A stretch of 64,000 nucleotides of DNA, taken from Cladopsammia gracilis (lineage: Eukaryota > Cnidaria > Anthozoa > Scleractinia > Dendrophylliidae). Positions 55,402 to 64,000 of this stretch are shown one piece after another (within the stretch, counting starts at the first letter, position 1; each line of letters opens with the position of its first letter). Position numbers and translations under genes: made by a program. The stretch lies in contig JAJGOT010000197.1 of NCBI GenBank assembly GCA_022457155.1, positions 1,256,001 to 1,320,000 of the forward strand, written 5' to 3'. Below the pieces are notes generated by a model that was given only the letters and a program-made list of their open reading frames with translations, was not told where the DNA came from and made no database searches.

Positions 55402-58400
55402 ATGGATGCAGATGAAGAAGATGTGCAACTGAATGGCAAAAAGAAAATAAGAAACAGACAAAAACTGCATTCACTTCATTCTTGTAAGAAAAACAAGCCA
55501 ATCTTCAAGTTTGCCGTTCTCTTTCTTTCGCTTCTTTTCGTTGCTGCATTAATCGGTGTGCTGACAAAACATGACTTTTTACTGCACTTTACTGAGGATG
55601 CGCGAGAGCTGTCCAAGCACCGCACCAGGGGGGAGGAGGTGAAGTTTCACTTTGTCGACAATATTGAGAAATTCCCTCACGGAGACGAACATCTCCCAAA
55701 TAACTTTATACCGCTCAGTTACAAACTGAACTTACGAGTGAACTTAACAACGCTCAGATATAGAGGAACTGTCAAGATTAAAATTCTTTGTAAGAATACA
55801 ACTCGCTTTGTAATTCTCCATTCGGCAGAGCTAGATATCTTAAACGTTTCCGTGGAAACGTCAAAGAAAAGTCGAGAAAAGGGATTAATGGTCGAGAGAA
55901 TTCTTGGTTTCAAGAAAAATCAGCAGCTTGGTATTGAGTTAAGAGATGTTCTTCGCAAAGGAGAAGTGTACTTCGTTACGTTGGAGTTTAAGTCCAAGAT
56001 ATCCGACAGACTGGTAGGATTCTACAAGACTTCGTGCACCACTGAAACTGGGGACAAAAGGTAGGTCGCTATTTAGTACTTCATATAGCAGTTTTCAGCT
56101 GTCACTTCCAAAGTTCCAAGGGTGGTCGAGTCAAAATTAGTGAAAGAAAATCCAAAGTTTTCATTTAAATGAAGCGCGGATGCCAACGGTCAAAAAGCAC
56201 AACAACTGACAGAAGAACTATTCTAAGCCTCACCAGCATGGCATAGATAATACTCGGTCTCAAAGATTGGTCCTGGCCAGACCAAGGTACTACCTTTGCT
56301 ACGACATCAGCAAATGGATAGACCTTCGCGTGGCTCGAATGACCACGTAAATATGGCGGTCACGTATCCGATGGGGGACGTAAAAGAACCACTGAGGACG
56401 TAACATGAAGAATTCCAGGTTGGTTATCTTGGATACTAATTCTAAGCAATAATTACATTGGAAATATTGTGATATTTGTCAGTGCAAGTTGGTTGTATTC
56501 AAATTCAACCCTCACTTCTATTTTTGAAGCTGATTCCGCTCCATAAAACAATGGCTACGCTTGTAAATTACACTTGTAAAAGTTTTATTGAATTGACCCT
56601 TGGACACCTGTCATATATGAACCTAGTATGTGGTCTAACTCGCCACGAGTCTCTCGTAGCTCAGTGGTTAGAGCATCCGACCGGTGTACGGAATCATCCG
56701 ACCGGTGTACGGAATCAACCGACCGGTGTACGAAAGCATCCGACCAGTGTACGGAAGCATCCGATCATTGTACGGAAGCATCCGATCATTGTACGGAATC
56801 ATCCGAGCGGTGTACGGAATCATCCGACCGGTGTATGGAAGGTCATACGTTCGACTTCAGTCCGGAAATCGTTTTTTTTTTCTTTTTCCCACGCTCGTGA
56901 CATGATGAGCATTACATCTTTCTCATTTCATTCTTATCAAGAACATACTTAACTTATATAACGAACACGGATGGGCAAGGAATATCTTCCGTCATCCATA
57001 CCTTTTGATCATAAAAATCTTTCAGGTCAACTTAGCTTTATCCTAGCTTGTGCGCCAAACTTTTCGCATGGCTTGTAATTATAGGTCAACTGATAGGCAG
57101 AGATCAATGCTAAACGAATGATAATCCAGAGATTTCCATTTAACACTTAGTGTTGGTGCATTTTCCCTTCTCGTTTGGAAATTTTTAAATGCTTTGAGTT
57201 TTACTTTCATTAGAAACTTGGAGAAGTTTTTCTGCTTTCACGCGAAGCACCCTCATTGAAGTTAATTTTGATTAGTGCATTTTCACAAGCTGATGTATCG
57301 TATGGCCGCGCAAACAGAAGATAAAACGGGATCACCGATTTCTGTTTGAAGACGAGTTGTTTTGTTGTAGGACTTTTTTACGGTTTTTTGGGACATTGTT
57401 TTCAGTCGGGAACCTTCGTATTCACAGTCCGAACACTTGGGTATAGTCAATGTTAATAATGTTAACTCGTACTATGTTTTTTTTCTTTATTCAACCACAG
57501 GACACTAGCAGTAACTTACTTTGAGCCCGCTCATGCCAGGAAGGTGTTTCCTTGTTTCGACGAGCCCTCATTTAAAGCGTCCTTTACCATCTCCATTATT
57601 CATGATCCTGAGTATTACGCCCTCTCCAATATGCCGTGCGTCTGGCGTGTCACCAGAAAAGATCAACTTGTAGAAGAACATTTCGCTCCAAGCGTCAACA
57701 TGAGTTCGTATCTTGTGGCATTCGCAGTACTGGATTTCAAATATAAAGAGAGTAAGACCGACTCTGGAGTTGTGGTAAGATACTGTAGTTTTCAATTGAG
57801 TGTCGTAAAATCTATACGTAAATAATTACTCTGGCCAATCGCAACAGAAGCAGCCTGGTCGAACCAGCCTTCTTCAGGTACAATGAGGACAGTATATATA
57901 CATTGGTATACATTCGTTGTGAAATGTCTTTTAGGCCTTCCCTTCTTTCTGATCGAACATCTTGCTGCAAGTCCCTCCTCATCAAGTTCAAACATTACAG
58001 CGTGGTACAAGAAGATCATGTTATTGTCGTAATTTACTTTGCAAACTGCTCTACATCCTAGTAATTTTCCGGGACCATTTGAGTTCCTTTCGAGCTGCAT
58101 CTTCCACTTCCACTAGTGGAACTTATTTGTCTGTGTCATAGATCCCAAAGGTCCGGCGTATGCGTCTACCAAGCGTTCGAAAGCTCCAAGCGTTTTGAGT
58201 GGAGTAATCTCTCTTTAGGTAATCCAGTATTTCCTCGCGAGACCAACAGAAAAAGGCTCACGATGTGTAAAAGAACCCAGCTAGTCTCCTGAGAAAGAAA
58301 AGTCTCAAAAAGGTTTCTTTACGTCACGATTATGAAGTTATTACAGAAATAGCGTGTGTGATGACGTTAATACTGACGTAAAGGCCCGTTTACACATGCG

Positions 58401-59910
58401 ATTTTTGATGCGATTTTTGTCGCACTCTCCAATGCAACTTTTGTCGCAAGTGTAAACTAGCAGCGATTTCCTGTGCGATTCGGGTGCGACATTTGCTTTG
58501 ATTTGCTGTGATCTCCCAAAAATGCCGCCAAGTTGCATCAGGTTTCGAACATGTTCGAAACCTCTGCGACATCGCGCGACAAATCGCTCCCAAATCGCGC
58601 TGAAATCGCCGCTAGTTTACACATGCGATTTGAAGATGCAACTTGCCCGCGACAAAAATTGCACCGATAAGTGCGACAAAAATTGCACAAAAACTCGCCT
58701 GTGTAAACGGGCCTTAAGACCGATGACATAAATATTGACAGTTCTAAAATAAAATAAATTTATCACATTTCGATGTTATGTCGCCAAATACCACTATGGT
58801 GGCCTAGGATTACCACGGTGGAAAGTGATGTAAATTTTAAAAGAACGATTAAAAATGAAATTAAAAATAGAGACAAATAAAAAATATATTCAAATGAAAA
58901 AAAAGTAAAGTTTTGTTTATTTAAAAAAATACTTTGTTTCTGACTTAAAACTAAATTTTCAAAATTCAAAGAGCTCTAAGAGCCACGTCATGAATACGAA
59001 ACAACGCAAGGTTAATTTTAGTTGTTCTTGATGCTTTTTAATAAAGTTTCAAGCTTTCGATAATCGTCGGAAATTTTTTAAAAACACCCTAAAAGGTACC
59101 AGAATGTTGTTTGATGGGCGTGGCGCAAATGAATTTTTACCCCTAAGAGGTACCAATTCTAAAACAACACATGTCATATTCTGTCATATTTTTTCGGCTT
59201 TATACCCTAAAAGGTATCGCGAGAATTCTAATGGTGATCATTTCAGATTTTAGTACCTTAAGCGGTACCAATCAGTCTACAAATTTTGACCCCTAAAAGG
59301 TACGACGAGCACTCCCGTCATTTTTATATGGGAGCCCCTTCCCCCCCCCCCCCCCCCCCCCCCCCCACCCTCCTCGAGGAGGATACAAAATAAGTTATAA
59401 GCGGGGGCGAGGCGAGGGCGAGGATAGACTACGAGTAATTCCTCCTTTATCCTCAGTGATTGTAGAGCGAGCGAAATGCGAGCGCGCGTGAAATCAGCCT
59501 ACGCGCGTCTCGCCTTTCTCGCGTGGGGTGATTTTCACGCGCGCTCGCATTTCGCTCGCTCTCCTGCTCGCTCTACTATCCCTGACGAAAAAGGAGGGAC
59601 TACTCGAAGTCTAGGGCGAGGAGGGCAAAGGGGTTATTTGACGGGGGTTATTTTGCGGTCCAAATTCTGTGATGTCCGTGGGCAGCGCAAACAGAAATCA
59701 TCTTTTAACACGTAATACACTAGGGAATGAAAAACGTTTACAAATGATGGAACGAGTGAGTCTGTTCCCGTATACTATATCTCCTTCAACGCTTCGAGAG
59801 ATAGAAAGAGAGAGAGAAGAGATAGAAAAGATAGAAAGGAAATACCAATTTATTTATTTATTTATTTTATTGGCCATATTACAATAACACATTAATATAA
59901 GAAGAATAGA

Positions 59911-59955
<45 letters not shown>

Positions 59956-60452
59956 TAATTAGGCCTCCTCAGCTTTAGTTTTGTAAGATGACATTAACAA
60001 AATAAGAACATGACGACGGATACTTTTTGACACATTTATATAAGATTACTAATATTTATTACAAATAAACGTCTTAATTGCTTTTTTAAAGGAGGCAGGG
60101 GAGGACGAGTTCACGATCTCATTAGATAAGGAGTTGTAAAATTTGGGTCCTTGGTAAAAGACGGAAAATTGTTTGATATTAGTCCGACAGAAAGGTAGAC
60201 GAAAAGCGTGGGAATTCCTCGTATTATATGAATGAATTTGTCTCTGTAAGGTAAATTTACAATAAAATTTTAAAGGAAGGGTACGGTTTTGATAGGAATA
60301 CATGAATAAGCCAAGTTGTAATAGGTGTATGTCATGAAATTTTAAAATGCCAAGGTTTTTAAAGATTGGATCAGTTTGTGCATAGAATTGGGTTTTAGCT
60401 ATTGTTCTCACCACTCGTTTCTGTAAAATTAAAAGACGAGAAAGGTTAGTTT

Positions 60453-60483
<31 letters not shown>

Positions 60484-62761
60484 GAAAAAGTATGGATAAA
60501 CTAGTGAAAAATATAAGGCTTGTAAAGATTTTGTCGACAGGTAGAAACTAGATTTACGAATTATTCCAACAGACTTTGAAACTTTGTTGGCCACATGTGA
60601 GATTTCGGATTTCCAATTTAAATTTTCATCTACGATTACTCCCAAGAAAACGGTTTCTTTTACTTGATCAAGTTTATCGCCATTTATTAAAAGCTGAATT
60701 TTAACACTTGAACGTTTCTGACTTGATTTAAATACCATAAATTTAGTTTTTTAAGATTTAATGAGAGTCTGTTAGCACTCAACCAAATTGCCAACTTATT
60801 TAACTCAGTATTCAGTATGTTAGCCAAGCAATCTGCATCTTTGTGAGACAAAAAAACGTTGGTATCATCAGCAAATAAGATTAATTGTAATATTGTAGAT
60901 GCGTTGTTTATATCGTTGATGTAAAGCAGAAAAAATAAAGGTCCTCAAATAGAACCTTGTGGAACACCACACGAAATATTAATACGTGAAGAATTATGAC
61001 CATTGTATTCTACAAATTGAAGTCTTTTTGAGAAATAGCTCTTTATCCATTTTAGGGCCAAACCACGTATGCCGTAGTGTTCAAGTTTATCAAATAAGAT
61101 AGAATGATTAACTGTGTCGAAAGCTTTCGAGAGATCTAAAAAGACGCCAACCGCTAATTCACCATTATCTAGAGCAGACGAGATTTAACGTGCAAATCAA
61201 TCAAAGCAAGCGTGGTAGAGTGATTTTTCCTAAAACCGAACTGATTATCACAAAGAATATGTAAATTAGTCAAATAATCGAGTAAGCGATTGTAAATGAT
61301 TCTCTCTAGAGAATTTGTTTAGTGAATTAATTTTCCTTTGAAAAGACCGAGTGATAATTATTGCAAAACATCTCTGTCAGTTTTCTGTACCGAAATTATA
61401 CCAGGAGAAAATATCATTTGATCACTACGGAAAATACTCTCCTTTCCGTAAAACACGAAATAAATGTGCACAAAAATACTTTTCTTTGCCTGCATTTTCA
61501 TTGTTTAACACGTATACCAATGTAAATTTTCCCCATTGTACCAAGAAGGCTTGTTTGACCAGCCGAAATATAGTACTCAAAAAAGCTAAAAAAACTACGT
61601 TGCATCGGTGTCTGCGTCTACAGATCCGATCTTCCGATCAGATCATTAATTTGATCCAATGTACACCAGCAGGATTGTCGTCCACGGCTGCCTACTTGAA
61701 CATTTGAAAATTTATGTACAAGACACCCGTTTTCTGGGTCTTTTCTAAAATACAAATACAAATAAACACTGGGGGTCTATTTTTTCATTGTTTTCTCACT
61801 GACTGTACATCGAATAAAACGATCTCACGAGCCAAGCAAAGGCTAAAATAGCGGTTATAACGAATGCTTCACGTTTGCGCTGTTGTACCCTCGCTGTTAT
61901 TCGACGGTGGGCGTCAGATAATGCCACATTTTCCCTTGGAAATTCCAGCTCTGGAACATCGCATCCTAGGAAGTCACACAAAGGTTTCCAGCCTTGTTTC
62001 ACGTTGTAAATCAACAGCTTCTTCTTCGGGATGACCGCCTGCACTCGCTCGTTGTGTTCGCGATATTTCTTCTTGAAAAGAACGGTTGACTTTGAATTCA
62101 GGCTTCCAAACGCTGCATTTAACATTGCTGAATCGACAAGCTCTAAGGCTGCGTAATTTCCGCGGAACCACTGCACGATCATATTAGGCCACTGAATCAG
62201 GACTCTGTTTAGAAATCCACCAAGCTTTTGATCTAATTCATTTTGCTTGCTCCAACTCTTCACCCAAACTTCTTCGTTGTCTCTCAAAGAGAGAATGACT
62301 TTTGCGTCGGGAAAAGCTTCATAGATTTCTTGAAACCAAAAAGCAGGGGGCAGATCGGTCACGGCGTCAACGTCTTTATACATCGTGTCAAAATCGGGCG
62401 ATTTTCCCTCGCAATATATGTCGAGCCATTGGTTGATGTGGAATTTTCTGTGTTCCTCAGAATCGAACACTGTAAAGCCTAGGATTCTCAAAGCTTTAGC
62501 CACAGATGTTTTACCTGTCTTACAAAGGCCTGCACAAATAATTTTCATTTCAAACCAGAACGAGATACGCTGTTCGCTGAACACTGAACACTTAATGACT
62601 GGTCCCGAGGGAAACGGTGAATTTTGTTCTATGTTGACAGGTTCGTGTCCATGCCCCACCGGCTGACTATGGCCGTTTGGATTATGCACTGGAGATTGGT
62701 GTCAAGGTGTTGTCGTATTTCGAGAAGCTATTTGGAGAACCATTTCCTCTCCCTAAACTTG
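55402..62761 (+). CDS. M1 zinc aminopeptidase (aminopeptidase N-like), first three coding exons
   Basis: Cell-surface peptidase that removes N-terminal residues. Exons: 55402-56060, 57501-57774, 62641-62761, all GT-AG, phases 2, 0, 1; more exons must follow outside or at the end of the window. ATG 55402 follows an acceptor-like aaaatttcag at 55373, suggesting a 5' UTR intron. The protein begins with a short basic cytosolic tail and one membrane span at about 36-56 (FAVLFLSLLFVAALIGVL), as in type II aminopeptidase N. M1 blocks present: HLPNNFIPLSYKLNLRVNLT, YFEPAHARKVFPCFDEPSFK, SSYLVAFAVLDF, and VRVHAPPADYGRLDYALEIG then FGEPFPLPKL. The GAMEN and HExxH zinc motifs come later and are not in view. 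Intron 2 (4.9 kb) contains a LINE, MITEs and an antisense gene. Confidence 0.9.
56649..56870 (+). mobile_element. tRNA-like SINE head with expanded anticodon arm
   Basis: gtctctcgtagctcagtggt + tagagc is an A-box/D-arm sequence and ggtcatacgttcgacttc a B-box/T-arm sequence. Between them, eight direct units of 21 bp (catccgaccggtgtacggaat and variants) run exactly from 56674 to 56841. The unit is the anticodon-arm part of the tRNA-like head (tccg...cgga). A T-rich tract follows at 56873. Because 21 is a multiple of three, all three frames stay open across the array; these frames are not genes. It lies in aminopeptidase intron 1. Confidence 0.8.
57787..57880 (+). repeat. fragment of the 'gttttcaattgagtgtcg' family
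   Basis: gttttcaattgagtgtcgta and tggccaatcgcaac match the start of 38240-38520. Confidence 0.4.
58382..58714. mobile_element. MITE, aggcccgtttacaca ends, TAA duplication
   Basis: aggcccgtttacaca at the left and tgtgtaaacgggcct at the right are perfect inverted ends, with TAA on both sides (58379-58381, 58715-58717). The inside has repeated gcgatttttg / caaaaattgc phrases. It is PIF/Harbinger-type by target site, with the same general design as the 34.69-kb element. Confidence 0.75.
59065..59375. mobile_element. ggtacc-type element, copy E
   Basis: Starts within aaacaccctaaaaggtacca, without the left G-run, and ends catttttatatgggagcccc followed by a run of about 24 C. Its interior is collinear with copies A-C. 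Confidence 0.7.
59425..59613. mobile_element. foldback MITE with GCGCGC arms
   Basis: The outer ends are tagactacgagtaat and actactcgaagtcta. The inner arms gagcgagcgaaatgcgagcg and cgctcgcatttcgctcgctc are perfect inverted repeats. It is a relative of 36674-36810 by its ends. Confidence 0.65.
59845..61325 (-). pseudogene. LINE reverse transcriptase, 5'-truncated
   Basis: The minus strand has an intact last 229 codons (60738-60049) with VFLGVIVDENLNWKSEISHV and GIIRKSSFYLSTKSLQALYF, the thumb and connection region of a CR1/Jockey-like LINE. Upstream (61320-60740), in shifting frames, it has LERIIYNRLLDYLTNLHILC, FGFRKNHSTTLALIDLH and an FADDTNVF-like catalytic box. The tail is (aaat)n (plus-strand tttatttatttattt, 59848-59870). 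The frameshifts upstream make it inactive. Confidence 0.75.
61326..61795. other. aminopeptidase intron, 3' flank of the nested gene
   Basis: Unassigned. A 118-codon plus-strand frame at 61351-61707 has no motif. Confidence 0.3.
61796..62548 (-). CDS. P-loop sulfotransferase-like protein, nested and intronless
   Basis: 250 residues from ATG 62548. An N-terminal P-loop, AGLCKTGKTSVAKALRILG (residues 6-24), matches the 5'-phosphosulfate loop of the sulfotransferase family often called Sulfotransfer_4 (its members are frequently mis-annotated as NAD-dependent epimerases). VILSLRDNEEVWVKSW (84-99) fits the 3'-phosphate binding strand. LLIYNVKQGWKPLCDFLGCD is the usual C-terminal block. A hydrophobic C-terminal segment (FVITAILAFAWLVRSFY) predicts a membrane anchor. 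The substrate is unknown. The frame stays open upstream of ATG 62548, but that part is antisense to aminopeptidase exon 3 and has no ATG. It lies inside aminopeptidase intron 2, 92 bp from exon 3. Lack of introns suggests a retrocopy origin (inference). Confidence 0.85.
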   Translation of the reverse strand: MKIICAGLCKTGKTSVAKALRILGFTVFDSEEHRKFHINQWLDIYCEGKSPDFDTMYKDVDAVTDLPPAFWFQEIYEAFPDAKVILSLRDNEEVWVKSWSKQNELDQKLGGFLNRVLIQWPNMIVQWFRGNYAALELVDSAMLNAAFGSLNSKSTVLFKKKYREHNERVQAVIPKKKLLIYNVKQGWKPLCDFLGCDVPELEFPRENVALSDAHRRITARVQQRKREAFVITAILAFAWLVRSFYSMYSQ

Positions 62762-62924
62762 GTGAGTAAAACATTGTGATAGAACATGGACTCGTTTTCA
62801 ATGTATGACCACACTACTACATCTAAGTAGTGGAGACGAAAGCATACGCGAAGCGCGCTCCGCGCTCTCATTCCCAGGAGCATTCTAATCTTATTGGTTC
62901 CCAGGTTTCTAGGAAGGTGGCAAC

Positions 62925-63110
62925 CCAAGGGGGGGGGGGGGGGGGGGGGAGGGGACTCAGTTATATTAATGAGGGGGAGGTGCGAATGAGGCCCAATTTT
63001 AGACTAAGAAAATGTTCCATTAAGCTACAACTAGACCCCCGAAAAAGTCCCAACGCCCAGATTCCCCAGAACGTAACCCAAAAGTCCCTTTTTTTTCTCC
63101 GCGTAATAAA
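62925..63110 (-). mobile_element. partial copy of the 8190-8577 element
   Basis: About 18 G, then ggggactcagttatattaat, ggaggtgcgaatgaggcc and aacccaaaagtccctttttt. This follows the right part of 8190-8577 read in reverse. Confidence 0.5.
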
Positions 63111-63159
63111 GTTTAAAATGCAAGAGTTTATGATTGTAAATGAAATTGATACAATTTTT

Positions 63160-63755
63160 AACCCGTGAATATACGCGCATGCGTAATGAACGGGTTATCG
63201 GTAACGGCGACAGATATGCAAATGAGTCACTCACTCGCTCACTCTTTCCATCAGCTGTAAACTTAGTGACGTAATGCTTTGTTACGAATGCGTTTTGTAA
63301 CAAGAACAGCGTGAATCCAGCGATAACAACAATAACTAAATTGGTGTAAACGAATATAAACAACAATAAGCTTAAAGATGTTTCGCATTTGGAGTCTTTA
63401 ATGCAACGTTAAAATCGATCTAAAAGGAATTTTCAACTGAGACGTGCGTTTTGATGGTTATCTACCTTCAAGTAATAAAATTTATCACATCGCAAGTCAG
63501 TATTCACGGTGGTCGAGTGATGTAAAGGGCGGACTTACAGTCGAAAGGCCCAGGTTCGAATCTCGCTCGGGCCGTTCTTTTTTTTTTCTTTCTTCTTCGG
63601 ACTGAACATTATGAAAGTGATGTACTGTATTTTTATTTTTTGCGTTTGTCAAAAATCCTTACGTTTAATTTTAAACAAAATATTGAACCGTGACAGAGTG
63701 AAAACATAAAGCTTACCGCAATATTGCGTTACGCTAGCATTTCAAATTCACGGGT
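63160..63755. mobile_element. composite element with tRNA-like centre, copy 2
   Basis: Bounded by aacccgtgaat and attcacgggtt. It is collinear with 11911-12462 on both sides of the centre. The centre (about 63506-63575) reads ggtggtcgagtgatgtaaag ... aggttcgaatctcgctcggg, a tRNA-like A/B-box pair, then a T tract. The hairpin ggctctaaggagcc follows the right end, as in copy 1. Confidence 0.6.
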
Positions 63756-64000
63756 TGGCTCTAAGGAGCCTTTGATTTGACATAAAATAGAGTACGCTAT
63801 AATACGCTTTTTATCAGCCCTAAAAAAAAGTCCGTGCCGAAATCTTTCTACCCCCCAAAAAATCCACCAGGTTTCTAAGGGTGGGGTTATGACCCAGTTT
63901 ACGACTAACAGGTTTAGGATTGATTTTCGTCACGGTAAACAGCGATAGTTATTAAGTTAACAGTTTGTTTACACTTCAATTTATATCCATCACACCTTGT
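63756..64000. other. window end, aminopeptidase intron 3 (presumed)
   Basis: No exon of the aminopeptidase is seen here. Confidence 0.3.

Noticed and set aside
56674..56841. Direct repeats that could suggest a CRISPR array
   Set aside because: Units are contiguous with no spacers, in a spliced eukaryotic gene; they lie between pol III box sequences.
56476..56952. Long open frames with a repeated 7-residue motif (for example SDRCTES)
   Set aside because: They are an effect of the 21-bp array, which keeps every frame open; no start context, splice partner or known domain supports a protein.

Overview
The window looks like nuclear DNA from an animal, most likely an anthozoan cnidarian such as a stony coral. 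It is AT-rich. Its genes are split by GT-AG introns with consistent phases, except two that are intronless. The non-coding DNA is packed with short inverted-repeat transposons, tRNA-derived SINEs and broken LINEs. The anthozoan call is an inference from the style of the genes and repeats; no lineage-specific marker proves it.

Layout. 1-5.0 kb: LINE debris (a LINE with a YADD-type box split by a second LINE, then an L1/Tx1-like 3' end) and a perfect 45-bp-arm hairpin. 6.0-20.3 kb, plus strand: an 11-exon proline dehydrogenase gene (619 residues, with an EF-hand) whose introns hold more than a dozen small transposons. 20.3-31.0 kb: a small spliced gene of unknown function on the minus strand, with a non-autonomous PIF/Harbinger element carrying a Myb/SANT-like exon inside it. 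32.3-34.9 kb, minus: a single-exon copper amine oxidase whose N-terminal cytosolic segment carries an in-frame 192-bp transposon. 38.05-46.7 kb, minus: a complete 7-exon protein O-fucosyltransferase 1 gene (373 residues). 46.8-55.3 kb: no gene I can name, but satellites and inverted-repeat elements. 55.4 kb to past 62.8 kb, plus: the first three coding exons of an M1 aminopeptidase (the gene runs toward or past the window end). An intronless P-loop sulfotransferase-like gene lies on the opposite strand in its second intron.

The recognised genes are not a pathway or an operon. They are independent housekeeping or cell-surface genes: mitochondrial proline oxidation, extracellular amine oxidation, O-fucosylation of EGF repeats in the ER, extracellular peptide trimming, and a membrane-anchored sulfotransferase relative.

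The most distinctive observations are: (1) the miniature transposon turned into coding sequence in the amine oxidase, keeping frame and adding 65 codons; (2) a tRNA-like SINE head whose anticodon-arm region has expanded into eight exact 21-bp units; (3) the Harbinger element that has captured a Myb/SANT-like domain; (4) a SINE and a LINE in the same window sharing a 3' tail; (5) a two-copy transposon family with a tRNA-like sequence in its middle; and (6) the nested antisense sulfotransferase gene.
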